NCBI RefSeq assembly: GCF_900141785.1
Contig: NZ_FQYP01000001.1
Span: 620,001 to 684,000, forward strand
Direction of reading: 5' to 3'
DNA length: 64,000 nt
Source of the DNA: Aquimarina spongiae
GTDB lineage: Bacteria > Bacteroidota > Bacteroidia > Flavobacteriales > Flavobacteriaceae
The translations under genes and the position numbers were made by a program. Shown here in pieces: positions 49,276 to 58,942 of the stretch. Position 1 is the stretch's first letter; each line of letters begins with the position of its first letter. The notes below the pieces were generated by a model. The model had not been told where the DNA came from. It saw only the letters and a list, made by a program, of their open reading frames with translations, and searched no databases.

Positions 49276-49461
49276 AAAAGATAAGACTGGATTTTTACCG
49301 ATGAATACAGGAAAATAGATCCCGAAAGATCTTGAAAAAGATGGATTCATTTTTATCTTAAAAAACTTTAGAATTATTGCGATCTAATTGCAATAATTTT
49401 TAGGATTTAAGACGAATTAATTATATTCTCACCCAAATTAGACCTTAAAACCAATTTCAAA

Positions 49462-51147
49462 ATGCAAAGCGCAAAAAGGATAGCGTCCTTTATAGTATTC
49501 ATTCATTGTGTTTTAGCTACCTCTCAAGTGGATACCAAGACTATAAACGCTCTATTTTATGAATATTCTATTCCTAATACCCCAGGAGCTGTAGTAACTG
49601 TTGTAAAAAATGGTGAATTAATTTTTAGTCACGGATTTGGAAATGCAAACCTAGAATATAACATTCCTTTTACCCCACAAACACCCTTTAATATTGCTTC
49701 ATTAACCAAGCAATTTGTATGTTTTGGCTTACTATTATTACAGAACGAAGAAAAACTAACATTAGAAGATGATGTCAGAACATTTATTCCAGAACTGCAC
49801 GACTTCGGAAATGTGATTACCCTCAGGCATCTTATGTCGCATACTAGCGGACTTAATGATCAATGGCATTTATTGTCTTTGGCAGGATGGAAGTTAGATG
49901 ATGTCATTACCCATCAAATGGTACTGGAATTTCTATACAAGCAACGCACTCTTGGGTTTTTACCCGGAGAACGCTATTCTTACAGCAACTCTTCATACAC
50001 CTTGCTATCAGAGGTAATCGCCCGAGTTTCTGGGATGAAACTCCCTGAGTTTCTCAAAAAATATATTTTCGAACCCTTGGGAATGAACAACAGTAGGGTA
50101 CAAGACAATTATAGAGGTGTTATCAAAAACCGAGCGTATTCCTATCAAAAGACAAATAGAGGATATGTAAAAAGTATATTTTCGACAGATACTTATGGCC
50201 CTGGAGGAATTATTACAACTGGCGAGGATATTGCAAAATGGATGATTAATTTTTATGACACCAAATTAGGATCTAGAGAATTGATTCAATTGTTAGACAA
50301 TCAGCAAACACTAAATGACGGAACCAAGTTTGGAGGAGCTTTGGGACAGTTCCACAGTACACATATGAATAGAAAAATTATTCAGCATACGGGTTCAGAA
50401 GCTGGATACCGATCTTATTTGGTACGTATCCCAGAAGAAAAACTTTCGATTTGTGTTTTTAGTAATAGAAATAATGCCGATACCAAAAGGTTGGCATTAC
50501 AAACTGCAGATATCTTCTTGAAGTCAGATAAAAAACCACTAATCCCTGAAGAAAAGGAAATAAGCAAACCGTTTACACCGGTTAAACTCACAAATAGAAA
50601 ATTAAAATCTTTTGAGGGGAAGTATTGGGATTTTGAAAAGGATTATTCTCGAACCATCAAATTGAAGAATGATACGTTACGATATATTATTCATGAAAAC
50701 AGACAGTTTCCTCTTGTTCCGATAAGTAAACAAAAGTTTGTGATGTATGGAATTAAGGACTACTATGAAATTGATTTTAATTCGAACAATGCAATATCTA
50801 AAATGGAAATATTGCCAGAAAAGGGAAGAGGTAGTATTTTGGAAAAATATGAAGATATCTCTTACACAGAAAATCAATTGCAATCTTTTAAAGGGCTTTA
50901 TTTCAGTGAAGAACTCAATACTTTTATCATGCTATCAGTAAAAGAAGGAAAATTAATCTTAAGCCATCAACGGCAAGAGGATACAGAGTTACATCCTGTG
51001 CTCAAAGATTTTTTTGTTAGTAATACCTGGTACATCAAAAGTGTCCGATTTATTCGTAAAAAAGAAACTATATCTGGATTATTGGTATCTTCTAATCGAA
51101 TGAAAAATGTGAAGTTCACAAAAACCAATGGGGTGTTTTCGAATTAG
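49462..51147 (+). CDS. Serine hydrolase (class C beta-lactamase/DD-peptidase family)
   Basis: A 561-residue exported enzyme. The signal peptide ends near SQ (22). The beta-lactamase-like domain has S80-L-T-K83 in the SxxK motif, Y174-S-N176 as the second motif and HTG in QHTGSEAGY near residue 314 as the third; all catalytic residues are present. A C-terminal region of about 180 residues is beta-rich, like the lipocalin-like extension of many serine beta-lactamase family peptidases. It probably hydrolyses a peptide, ester or beta-lactam in the periplasm. It reads divergently from the TonB receptor operon. Confidence 0.92.
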   Translation: MQSAKRIASFIVFIHCVLATSQVDTKTINALFYEYSIPNTPGAVVTVVKNGELIFSHGFGNANLEYNIPFTPQTPFNIASLTKQFVCFGLLLLQNEEKLTLEDDVRTFIPELHDFGNVITLRHLMSHTSGLNDQWHLLSLAGWKLDDVITHQMVLEFLYKQRTLGFLPGERYSYSNSSYTLLSEVIARVSGMKLPEFLKKYIFEPLGMNNSRVQDNYRGVIKNRAYSYQKTNRGYVKSIFSTDTYGPGGIITTGEDIAKWMINFYDTKLGSRELIQLLDNQQTLNDGTKFGGALGQFHSTHMNRKIIQHTGSEAGYRSYLVRIPEEKLSICVFSNRNNADTKRLALQTADIFLKSDKKPLIPEEKEISKPFTPVKLTNRKLKSFEGKYWDFEKDYSRTIKLKNDTLRYIIHENRQFPLVPISKQKFVMYGIKDYYEIDFNSNNAISKMEILPEKGRGSILEKYEDISYTENQLQSFKGLYFSEELNTFIMLSVKEGKLILSHQRQEDTELHPVLKDFFVSNTWYIKSVRFIRKKETISGLLVSSNRMKNVKFTKTNGVFSN

Positions 51148-51171
51148 ATGTATAGTCCTAAGGCTCTTGAT

Positions 51172-52053
51172 TTACTCCTTAGGCATCCAATCAGGTGGTT
51201 TAATCAATACCAAAAACTTGTTTTTAAATCCTTCTACACTTCCTATTTTTTTGGCCAAACGGGTGATCCCATGAAAAAACACTTTTACTGGATTTGTGCT
51301 ATGCAATGGTTCTGAAATTCCGTAGCGTACAGTTTCAATCTCTGGTTCGAATGTACCAAACATTCTATCCCAAATGATCAAAATACCCCCGTAATTTTTA
51401 TCCCAGTACTGTCTATTCGATCCATGATGTACCCGATGATGAGAAGGCGTATTGAATATAAACTCTACTGGTTTGATAAACTTACCAATGATTTCTGTAT
51501 GCAATAAGGTTTGAAATACCTGTACAAAAACTTCTGACAACAATACCAAAATGGGATCATAACCCAACATTACTATAGGTAAAGAAAAAATGATAGGCAT
51601 AATTGCATCCAAGGGTCCAAAACGATACGCTACAGACATATTAAAATGAGGAGAGCTGTGATGTACTGTATGGGTTGCCCAACCAATACCAATACGATGC
51701 ATCATTCGATGTTCCCAATAATAAGCAAAATCAGCCAATAGAACACAAGTAATGATTGTTATCCAATTCAGTTCCAAATGGGGCAGACTAATGTGGTTGT
51801 ACACCCAGAAATAAAGCTTGGTTACCGCCAACAAGCCCAATAAAAATTCAATAGTTAGAAATGCACCAAAGGTGATAATATTAGCAAGACTATCTAGAAC
51901 TAAGTTCGTATTCAAGCGTTTTTGCCAGGCATACCGAATAAGTTCTAATACAAAAAAAGGAACAATAATATAAATAAGGCTTAAATCATTGAATACATAA
52001 AACCAATAGTCTACATCTATCCAACTTAGTTCTTTTGATAAAAATTCAATCAT
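51172..52053 (-). CDS. Sterol desaturase/fatty acid hydroxylase family protein
   Basis: A 293-residue membrane di-iron enzyme. Histidine boxes are HRMMH (116-120), HTVHHSS (131-137) and HRVHHGSN, with a further H-rich site before it (FQTLLHTE); several membrane helices lie before and between. Members hydroxylate or desaturate sterols, fatty acids or carotenoids. A homologue of the same family is at 57965. The gene follows a DUF2147-like gene (3-base gap) and is convergent with the serine hydrolase (24-base gap). Confidence 0.93.
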   Translation of the reverse strand: MIEFLSKELSWIDVDYWFYVFNDLSLIYIIVPFFVLELIRYAWQKRLNTNLVLDSLANIITFGAFLTIEFLLGLLAVTKLYFWVYNHISLPHLELNWITIITCVLLADFAYYWEHRMMHRIGIGWATHTVHHSSPHFNMSVAYRFGPLDAIMPIIFSLPIVMLGYDPILVLLSEVFVQVFQTLLHTEIIGKFIKPVEFIFNTPSHHRVHHGSNRQYWDKNYGGILIIWDRMFGTFEPEIETVRYGISEPLHSTNPVKVFFHGITRLAKKIGSVEGFKNKFLVLIKPPDWMPKE

Positions 52054-52056
52054 AAA

Positions 52057-52587
52057 TTATTGTCTTTTCCAGGTTTCAACATCACTATACCCGTAATAGT
52101 CATAGCTTAATTTAAAAGTGTTTTCATCTACCATATCGATCTCGCATTCGATATCGTACGTTTGCTTTTCATAAGTAACCTTATAGATTCCTTTTCCTTT
52201 ATAGCCATCAAAAGACTTTATCATTAGGATTTTATGGCCTTTGGCCTTTTCACTATCTCCATTTTCATCTTCGTAGGCATGGGTATACGCATTAAATACA
52301 CCTTTTTCTTTTTTAATGATAAATACAATAGCTCCTTTAAAGTCTTTTGAATTATACATCGTTTTCCAGTTACCAATAATATAATCGGTCTCCTCATTGT
52401 AATCAGAGGTGTCCTTTAACAGCAAAGTATTTTCTTCACTTTTTGAAGTTTGAAGTTCTATGCTCTCATCAACGGGAGAGATAGTATTATCAACTGTTTG
52501 TTCAGAAGCATAACTCACCAGGTGGGCACTTCCACCTAGCAAAAGGATTACAGCTAAACTTCTAAATAGTAGGGTAGAATTTTTCAT
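52057..52587 (-). CDS. Exported DUF2147-like protein, 176 aa
   Basis: A signal peptide (MKNSTLLFRSLAVILLLGGSAHLVSYA) is followed by an acidic linker of about 45 residues and then a compact domain of about 110 residues starting YIIGNWKTMYNSK, as in DUF2147 (IIGxW), with KGAIVFIIKK, KGHKILMIKSFDG and FKLSYDYYGYSDVETWKR. The domain is a small calycin-like barrel often found in exported proteins. It is cotranscribed 3 bases ahead of the sterol desaturase-like enzyme, possibly supplying or binding its hydrophobic product. Confidence 0.7.
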   Translation of the reverse strand: MKNSTLLFRSLAVILLLGGSAHLVSYASEQTVDNTISPVDESIELQTSKSEENTLLLKDTSDYNEETDYIIGNWKTMYNSKDFKGAIVFIIKKEKGVFNAYTHAYEDENGDSEKAKGHKILMIKSFDGYKGKGIYKVTYEKQTYDIECEIDMVDENTFKLSYDYYGYSDVETWKRQ

Positions 52588-52705
52588 CTCTTAAACTATA
52601 ATACAAGGTTTTTATCATAAAGCTATTGTCAAACTTTAGCGTTTGAATAAACATTGGTCAAAATTAACCACTGCTTTTGAAGTAAATTTTGACATAAATC
52701 AAAAT

Positions 52706-53260
52706 CTACTTTCTGACCCTACTTAAAGTTTCTTGACTAATTCCAAGCATAGAGGCTATATGTCCAAGATTTGCAATTTGTGTGATATTAGGAATTGCAT
52801 TGATGAGCAGTTCATATTTTTCTTTAGCAGAAAGAAAATAATATCCTTTATAAAAATCATCTATTGCTGCCATTTGTTCTTCTACGAGTAAACGCCCAAA
52901 ACGTTCTAATTCGGGAAAGGATGTATATAACTCCTGCCATTCTGGGTATGTTAGAGATACTACATTACTAGTTATGGTAGTTTCTATATAATCCTTTGCT
53001 GGAGTTTGAGCGAGATAACTATACCAGGAAGTCACCATAGTATTTGCTGGATATATCCAATGAGTAATATCTTTCCCATTTTGATAAAAATAGGTGCGAA
53101 CAGCTCCTTTTTTCACAAAATAAAGACGCTTACAAGTTTTTTCAGCGGTATTCAAAACCTCTCCTTTTTGTAATGTTTGATCCAAAACTAATGAAGTAAT
53201 TGTGTGTTCTGCTTCGGCAGAAAGGGAAATATATTGTTGAATAAAGCTGATCAACTCCAT
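52706..53260 (-). CDS. Crp/Fnr-family transcriptional regulator
   Basis: A 184-residue cytosolic protein if started at the ATG at 53260 (MELISFIQQY). The upstream ATG near 53314 is rejected because a perfect minus-strand -7 box occupies 53312-53319. The N-terminal cyclic-nucleotide-binding-like beta barrel (GEVLNTAEKTCKRLYFVKKGAVRTYF) is followed by the long dimer helix and a short C-terminal helix-turn-helix (HIASMLGISQETLSRVRK) with an abrupt end, as is usual for the Bacteroidota subfamily. Does not show the cAMP-binding arginine pattern; ligand unknown. Confidence 0.93.
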   Translation of the reverse strand: MELISFIQQYISLSAEAEHTITSLVLDQTLQKGEVLNTAEKTCKRLYFVKKGAVRTYFYQNGKDITHWIYPANTMVTSWYSYLAQTPAKDYIETTITSNVVSLTYPEWQELYTSFPELERFGRLLVEEQMAAIDDFYKGYYFLSAKEKYELLINAIPNITQIANLGHIASMLGISQETLSRVRK

Positions 53261-53311
53261 GGTTAGTATGCTACTAAAAGTTCGTACTGTAAACTGGTGA
53301 TTATATATAAA

Positions 53312-53319
53312 CAAATATA
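53312..53319 (-). promoter_or_regulatory. -7 box of the Crp/Fnr gene
   Basis: TATATTTG on the minus strand, a perfect TAnnTTTG. It lies about 52 bases before the preferred start at 53260 and overlaps the alternative start at 53314, so it decides the start codon. No -33 is clear. Confidence 0.6.
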
Positions 53320-53414
53320 CATAAAGCTTATATGTTAATATTACCCTAAGATCTGGAAAGAACTATTTTTATATTCCAATTTTTGTACTTTAGAACGATC
53401 AAACACACACGCTC

Positions 53415-55112
53415 ATGCAACATCTTGTTAAACTCACACTTTGCCTATTTTTATTCATACAATTTTCTAAAGCACAAGATCGAATTACCGGAGAATCTTT
53501 TGCTACTCGATCCGTGGTGCTAGGTCAAAATGGAATGGTCGCTACCAGTCATCCTTTAGCAACACAAATTGGTCTTGACATCCTAAAAGATGGAGGGAAT
53601 GCCATTGATGCTGCTATTGCTGCCAATGCAGCTCTTGGTCTTATGGAGCCAACGGGTTGCGGTATCGGAGGAGATCTATTTGCCATTGTCTGGGATGGGA
53701 AAACAAAAAAACTATATGGACTAAATGCCAGTGGTCGTTCTCCCAAAAAACTGACTTTGGATTATTTTAAGAAACAAAACATGGAAAAAATCCCATCCCA
53801 TGGTGCCTTACCCGTAAGTGTTCCTGGTGCTGTAGATGGATGGTTTGAGCTCCACACAAAATTCGGGTCCAAACCCATATCCACGATTTTGGCTCCAGCG
53901 ATAGACTATGCCGAAAAAGGATTTCCTTTGACCGAGCTTATCGCTTGGTATATGCAACGTAGTATTCCATTCTTTCAGTCCAAAGGATTCCCTAATATTG
54001 AAGATACCTATATTGCACAAAACGGAGGTAAACTTCCTAACGAGGGTGAAATTTACAAGAACCCATACTTAGCTAATACTTATAAAAAGATTGCTGAAGG
54101 TGGGCGAGATGCGTTCTACAAAGGAGACATTGCCAAGACTATTGGAACGTTTATCAAAGAACAAGGCGGATTTCTTTCTGCTCAGGATCTGGCAGCACAC
54201 AAATCGCAATGGGTAGAACCTGTTTCTATTAATTATAGAGGATATAATGTTTGGGAATTACCACCTAACGGACAGGGAATTGCTGCACTTCAAATGCTAA
54301 AGATTTTGGAAGGCTATGATTTTTCTAATATTGAATTTGGTAGTGCAGAGCATCTTCATCTGTTTACAGAAGCCAAGAAACTCGCTTTTGAAGATCGTTC
54401 AAAATATTATGCAGATATGGATTTTTTTGATGTCCCTGTTACAGAATTACTATCCGATGGATACGCCAAAGAAAGAAGATCACAAATTGGCAAACGAGCT
54501 GGCACCTATAGTGCTGGAGAGATTTCTGCTGGTGAAACGATCTATATGACCGTTGCTGATAAAGATGGAACGATGATCTCATTAATTCAAAGTAATTATA
54601 GAGGTATGGGTTCTGGTATGGCACCTCCAAAACTCGGTTTTATGTTACAAGACAGGGGAGAGCTATTTAGTTTAACTCCAGGGCAAGCCAATACCTATGA
54701 ACCTGGTAAAAGGCCATTTCATACCATAATTCCGGCATTTATGACCAAAGATGGGAAACCATTTTTGAGCTTCGGAGTGATGGGAGGAGATTTTCAACCT
54801 ATGGGACATACACAAATTGTGATGAATCTTGTTGATTTTGGGATGAACATTCAGGAAGCTGGTGATGCTCCTAGATGGGATCATACCGGTGGAGCAAGCC
54901 CTATGGGAGCTACTACAGTAAATTCGGGCACTATACGAACAGAGTCTGGAATTCCATACACCACCATTAGAGGACTTATGGACAAAGGGCACAGAATTGG
55001 AACTGCCAGAGGAATTTATGGGGGTTACCAAGCGATTCTTTGGGATGACGAAAACAAAGTTTACCATGGAGCTTCAGAAAGTCGAAAAGACGGACAAGCA
55101 GCTGGTTATTAA
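53415..55112 (+). CDS. ggt: Gamma-glutamyltransferase family protein
   Basis: A 565-residue exported Ntn-hydrolase. Signal peptide about 1-20. The large-subunit region has GMVATSHPLAT, DGGNAIDAAIAANAALG and GCGIGGDLFAIVWDG. Autocatalytic cleavage is expected before T375 in SAGETIYMTVADKDG, which aligns with E. coli Thr391 (TTHYSVVD); the small subunit then has QSNYRGMGSG, GVMGGDFQPMGHTQ and DAPRWDHTG. The family transfers gamma-glutamyl groups from glutathione or hydrolyses related amides. The YM variant near the nucleophile is common in the broader GGT-like group, so the acyl donor may differ from glutathione. Confidence 0.93.
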   Translation: MQHLVKLTLCLFLFIQFSKAQDRITGESFATRSVVLGQNGMVATSHPLATQIGLDILKDGGNAIDAAIAANAALGLMEPTGCGIGGDLFAIVWDGKTKKLYGLNASGRSPKKLTLDYFKKQNMEKIPSHGALPVSVPGAVDGWFELHTKFGSKPISTILAPAIDYAEKGFPLTELIAWYMQRSIPFFQSKGFPNIEDTYIAQNGGKLPNEGEIYKNPYLANTYKKIAEGGRDAFYKGDIAKTIGTFIKEQGGFLSAQDLAAHKSQWVEPVSINYRGYNVWELPPNGQGIAALQMLKILEGYDFSNIEFGSAEHLHLFTEAKKLAFEDRSKYYADMDFFDVPVTELLSDGYAKERRSQIGKRAGTYSAGEISAGETIYMTVADKDGTMISLIQSNYRGMGSGMAPPKLGFMLQDRGELFSLTPGQANTYEPGKRPFHTIIPAFMTKDGKPFLSFGVMGGDFQPMGHTQIVMNLVDFGMNIQEAGDAPRWDHTGGASPMGATTVNSGTIRTESGIPYTTIRGLMDKGHRIGTARGIYGGYQAILWDDENKVYHGASESRKDGQAAGY

Positions 55113-55137
55113 GTCTATTAGAAATTTATTATATAGA

Positions 55138-55166
55138 AAAAGGGCGATTTGATCGCCCTTTTTTTA
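55138..55166 (+). terminator. Terminator after the gamma-glutamyltransferase gene
   Basis: AGGGCGAT (55141-55148) / ATCGCCCT (55152-55159), three-base loop, extended by A/T pairs and a run of T. GC-rich stem in AT-rich surroundings makes it clear. It also blocks read-through into the convergent PhoD gene. Confidence 0.85.
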
Positions 55167-55197
55167 TTTGAAAATATATCGAATGCCGAGTGCTTCT

Positions 55198-56529
55198 CTA
55201 TTTATAGGTTAGATCTGTTGCTTTTATGTCTTTGCTCCACAGCTCTTTTCCGTTTTTATCAAATATTTTGATGTTAAGTACTCTATATTTTCTAGGTCCG
55301 CTTACGTTCAATATTCCAAAATTATGTTGACCCACAATAGTCTCTTCCAGCTTATATACATTCAGTTTTTCTCTATTGTTATTAGACCCTGCGGTCAAAG
55401 AAGAACAGGTAAGATCATATAATGGATATACTGAAGTACTTTCTTGCAAGCGACTTAATGCTGTATGATGTCTATCTCCATCCAAAAAGATAACCCCTTC
55501 AATTTTGGCTTCTCTGATTTTATCTAAGAAGTATTGTTTTTCTTCTGGAAAAATTGAATAGTTCTCATACATCGCCTCCGAGTTTAGTACCTGTCCGCCA
55601 ACAGCAACAAACTTAAACGGAGCATTACTGGATGCCAGGGCATTGATTAGCCAATCAATTTGTGCTTTACCTAACATTTCCCGTTTCCCGGTAAAATTAT
55701 TGTTTGATGTTCTGAAATAACGATTATCCAATAAGAAAAATTGCAAATCTGCCCATTGGAAAGTGCCTGTAATTCCTCCTTGGTTGATAACATCATAATT
55801 AGGATTCCCCCAAAAGAGTTTAAATATTTCTGAAGCTGTTTCCTTACCCCAAAAACCGTTATCTGCATTGTTAGGCCCATAATCATGATCATCCCAAATA
55901 GCATAGTGATGTGTCGAAGCCAATAATGGTTGTAGTTCTGGTAAAGAACGAGTATGAGTATATCGGTGTAAAAAACCTGTGCGAGAATTCCAATCTACTT
56001 CTCTTAGATAAGTATTATCGCCTAACCAAAGCATAAAATCAGGTCTCTTTTTATGGATGGATTTAAAAATATCAAAATCACTTCCATATGGTTTTCCAGG
56101 ACGATCAAACTGTTCTTCATTTACATAGTTACAGCTTCCAATTGCAAAACTTACTTCTGGCGGATCGGTTCTCCACTGCCAAAGTGTTTGCGACTCGAAT
56201 TCCATAGGGTAATCCCTCTCTATTTTGGTCCCATCAACAAATACTTCATAAGTATACTTCTTGCCAGGTAATACCTGATTGGCAATTAACTTTGCTACAA
56301 AGCCATTTTGCATTTCTGTGGTGTATTTTTCGGTTTTGAAACGCTGATTTGTATTTTCTTTTTCAAAATATTCAAAATGTACTTCGGCTGCTTTGATGGT
56401 TTGAACCCAAAGTAATACTTCACGCATTGTAGAATAGCCCACCATAGGTCCGGATTGTACCATATCTTGTGCTGATGTGATATAACCAGTAATCAAAAAC
56501 AAACTAACAAAAAGGAGTTTCTTTTTCAT
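55198..56529 (-). CDS. PhoD-like alkaline phosphatase
   Basis: A 443-residue exported metal-dependent phosphatase. Signal peptide about 1-20, an N-terminal fibronectin-like domain (TMREVLLWVQTIKAAEVHFEYF), then the catalytic fold: FAIGSCNYV near 125, DFMLWLGDNTYLREVDW near 160, the WDDHDYGPNNAD motif near 213-224, and FLDGDRHHTAL near 345. These are the PhoD motifs for the metal-bound phosphodiesterase/monoesterase. It is monocistronic. Probably acts on periplasmic phosphate esters during phosphate limitation. Confidence 0.94.
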   Translation of the reverse strand: MKKKLLFVSLFLITGYITSAQDMVQSGPMVGYSTMREVLLWVQTIKAAEVHFEYFEKENTNQRFKTEKYTTEMQNGFVAKLIANQVLPGKKYTYEVFVDGTKIERDYPMEFESQTLWQWRTDPPEVSFAIGSCNYVNEEQFDRPGKPYGSDFDIFKSIHKKRPDFMLWLGDNTYLREVDWNSRTGFLHRYTHTRSLPELQPLLASTHHYAIWDDHDYGPNNADNGFWGKETASEIFKLFWGNPNYDVINQGGITGTFQWADLQFFLLDNRYFRTSNNNFTGKREMLGKAQIDWLINALASSNAPFKFVAVGGQVLNSEAMYENYSIFPEEKQYFLDKIREAKIEGVIFLDGDRHHTALSRLQESTSVYPLYDLTCSSLTAGSNNNREKLNVYKLEETIVGQHNFGILNVSGPRKYRVLNIKIFDKNGKELWSKDIKATDLTYK

Positions 56530-56675
56530 AAAAATTAAGAGATTAAATAAGGAGGGTAAATATACAAGTACTTGATGAGTATATGTTTCTAAACCCTAAA
56601 GAAACTATTACTTTTTGTTTACCATAAAAAGGCAAATAAGTTTAACACCGTTGAAAAATTATCCTAAACCAAGAA

Positions 56676-57791
56676 CTATCTTACTCCATGCTTCTTTTTA
56701 AATTCGGTAGGAGTCATGTTGGTGTTTTTTCGAAAAGCAGTATAGAATGCTGCTTTACTGTTGAATCCTACATCCAAAGCAATAGCAAAAATAGTATTAG
56801 GTTTAGGGACAAGTAACATAGGTTTAGCAGCTTCGATACGATAATTATTGATGTAATCAGAAAATCCTGAATTAGCATTCTCATTAATCGCCTGTGAGAT
56901 ATGGTGTATCGATGTATCTAATCGAGTCGCCAGGGTATTGAGCTTGATATCATAATCAAGGTATAGTTCTTCACTGCTAACCAAAGTTTCGATATTTTGG
57001 AAAAGTACAGAAGAATCGGTTAACGAAGATTTGGCGTATTTTTTCTTTACTCCCTCAGTTAGATCATTAAATGCTCCGGTAAATACAAAAACAGGGAAAT
57101 GCATGATAGAATACGCCAAAACGAAAAAGAAAATTGCCAACAACAATGTTTCGGTCTTCACATAAAACTCTAGAGTATCAAGACTTTCAGTTTGTAGTAA
57201 AGTATTTATTGCACTTATAATTTGTAGAAGAACACATAACCAGATCAACAATTTCACCCATTTGTAATTGAGTTCATCAGACTTCTCTAAATCTACAAAA
57301 ATTGGGGTATGATGAAGTCGAATATACGCTAGAACCAATAAGGCAATATTAACTACAGTAGCAATCACATATTCAATTTGTATCCAAAACCAAATACCAT
57401 ATGTACTACTATTAGCAATGATATCATTTACCGAAGTATATTCTAGAGTAGGGAGGAAGAGTGCCCATCGAATCAGGCTGTATCCCAATACAAAAAAGAC
57501 CATCTTTTTTATAGGAAAAACCGATTTGGTAAATAGTAAAATGAAAACATAGAATAGCGGACCAGTAAGATGATACAACATGTAAGCGCCTCCTGTATAC
57601 ATGTTATCAATACCGATTTTCAATATCAAATAATAATCAAAAGAAGTATACGCATACAGAAACACCAAAACACTCAAAATATACCGTATGCGTTTGTCGC
57701 TACCCAAACTCGATTTACGGGATAAGATAAAAATCCCCAAAAGCACCCCTAAGATGAAGCTTAATAATGGTGATATATCTAAAAGATTCAT
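56676..57791 (-). CDS. AraC-family regulator with membrane N-terminus
   Basis: A 371-residue one-component regulator. Seven hydrophobic segments fill about residues 5-240. The DNA-binding domain at the C-terminus has LATRLDTSIHHISQAINENA, then IFAIALDVGFNSKAAFYTAFRK and TPTEFKKKHG. Same architecture as the regulator at 21553. CAAAAGTA at 57821-57828 is a perfect minus-strand -7 box about 30 bases before the start. It lies divergent from a sterol-desaturase-family gene, which is a likely target. Confidence 0.92.
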   Translation of the reverse strand: MNLLDISPLLSFILGVLLGIFILSRKSSLGSDKRIRYILSVLVFLYAYTSFDYYLILKIGIDNMYTGGAYMLYHLTGPLFYVFILLFTKSVFPIKKMVFFVLGYSLIRWALFLPTLEYTSVNDIIANSSTYGIWFWIQIEYVIATVVNIALLVLAYIRLHHTPIFVDLEKSDELNYKWVKLLIWLCVLLQIISAINTLLQTESLDTLEFYVKTETLLLAIFFFVLAYSIMHFPVFVFTGAFNDLTEGVKKKYAKSSLTDSSVLFQNIETLVSSEELYLDYDIKLNTLATRLDTSIHHISQAINENANSGFSDYINNYRIEAAKPMLLVPKPNTIFAIALDVGFNSKAAFYTAFRKNTNMTPTEFKKKHGVR

Positions 57792-57964
57792 GGATTTTAT
57801 GTATTACTATCCTATTAAGACAAAAGTATTTCTTTTCATGATTTTGTATAAATCATCTGCATAAAAAAAGCCGAAAAACTTTGTCCAGATTTATCGGGAG
57901 CAACACTATAACTGATCTCGCCAAGTAATTTTGCACAAATCATCAATACAAAAATCTGGACTTT

Positions 57965-58846
57965 ATGAGTTTTGCAAAATTAATATCATTATTTGAGGAA
58001 GCAGGCATCATGACCTTTATCGGTTATTTTTTCTTGTTTAATCTTGTACTAATTACTTCTGAAATTATTTGGGACTTGATCACTGCCAAAAAACGACGAT
58101 GGAACGACACACTAGCCAATATTTCAATTTTTGTGATGAATCAACTTCTGGAAAAGACCATCTTGGGATCATTGGGGGTGATCTTTTTGATACCAATTTC
58201 AATGTTATCATTTTATCAAATCCCGTTAAATATATATACCTGGATAGTCGCTTTTTTTGTAGCAGATTTTACTTATTATTGGATGCACCGTTTAGAACAC
58301 GAACATCGAATTTTGTGGGCTAGTCATAGCGTACACCACTCTTCGCAGGATTACAATCTTACTATTTCTATGCGATTGAGTATTGTAGAAGGATTGTTTG
58401 AGTGGATGTTTTTGATCCCTATGGTATTGGTTGGGTTTTCTCCGTTTCAAGCAATTATTGGGCTTGTATTGGTAGCTCAGTTTCAAACCTGGATTCATAC
58501 CAAAAAGATTGGTAAGCTGGGATGGTTGGATGAAATTTTTAACACGCCTTCTGTACATCGTGTACATCATGGATCCAATAACAAGTATCTGGACAAAAAC
58601 TATGGTGGTTTTTTGATCATTTGGGACAAGCTGTTTGGTACTTATCAACGAGAAGAAGAGAAAGTAGTCTACGGTTTAACCAAAAATATAGAAACCAATA
58701 ATCCTATTACAATCAATTTTATCGAATATAAAAACATCTGGAAAGAAGTAAAACGTTGCAAAACTCTAAAAGATAAACTAAAGATCATTTTTGGGAATTT
58801 GATATGGAAACCAGAGTATTTTGGGAAAGAGGAACAGGAGCAATAA
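57965..58846 (+). CDS. Sterol desaturase/fatty acid hydroxylase family protein
   Basis: A 293-residue membrane di-iron enzyme, same length as the one at 51172 and with the same boxes: HRLEH (HxxxH), HSVHHSS, and HRVHHGSNN, plus WIHTKKIG. Membrane segments at about 17-38, 65-90 and 140-165. Family members hydroxylate or desaturate lipids. TAATTTTG at 57926-57933 matches the -7 box. The gene is opposite a membrane AraC regulator. Duplicate enzymes suggest two related lipid substrates or conditions. Confidence 0.93.
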   Translation: MSFAKLISLFEEAGIMTFIGYFFLFNLVLITSEIIWDLITAKKRRWNDTLANISIFVMNQLLEKTILGSLGVIFLIPISMLSFYQIPLNIYTWIVAFFVADFTYYWMHRLEHEHRILWASHSVHHSSQDYNLTISMRLSIVEGLFEWMFLIPMVLVGFSPFQAIIGLVLVAQFQTWIHTKKIGKLGWLDEIFNTPSVHRVHHGSNNKYLDKNYGGFLIIWDKLFGTYQREEEKVVYGLTKNIETNNPITINFIEYKNIWKEVKRCKTLKDKLKIIFGNLIWKPEYFGKEEQEQ

Positions 58847-58942
58847 GACAGTAAATCATTAAAAATAAATATGATATGTGTTTTTAAAATTTTATCTTCC
58901 ATTGTATATGGATTTTGAGAGATATTAACTTTCGATAGAAAA

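Noticed and set aside
52706..53314. Longer Crp/Fnr start at 53314
   Set aside because: The extra 18 residues overlap a perfect -7 promoter box, so the ATG at 53260 is preferred.
54672..55067. 131-codon minus-strand frame within ggt
   Set aside because: It mirrors conserved GGT small-subunit codons and has no independent support.
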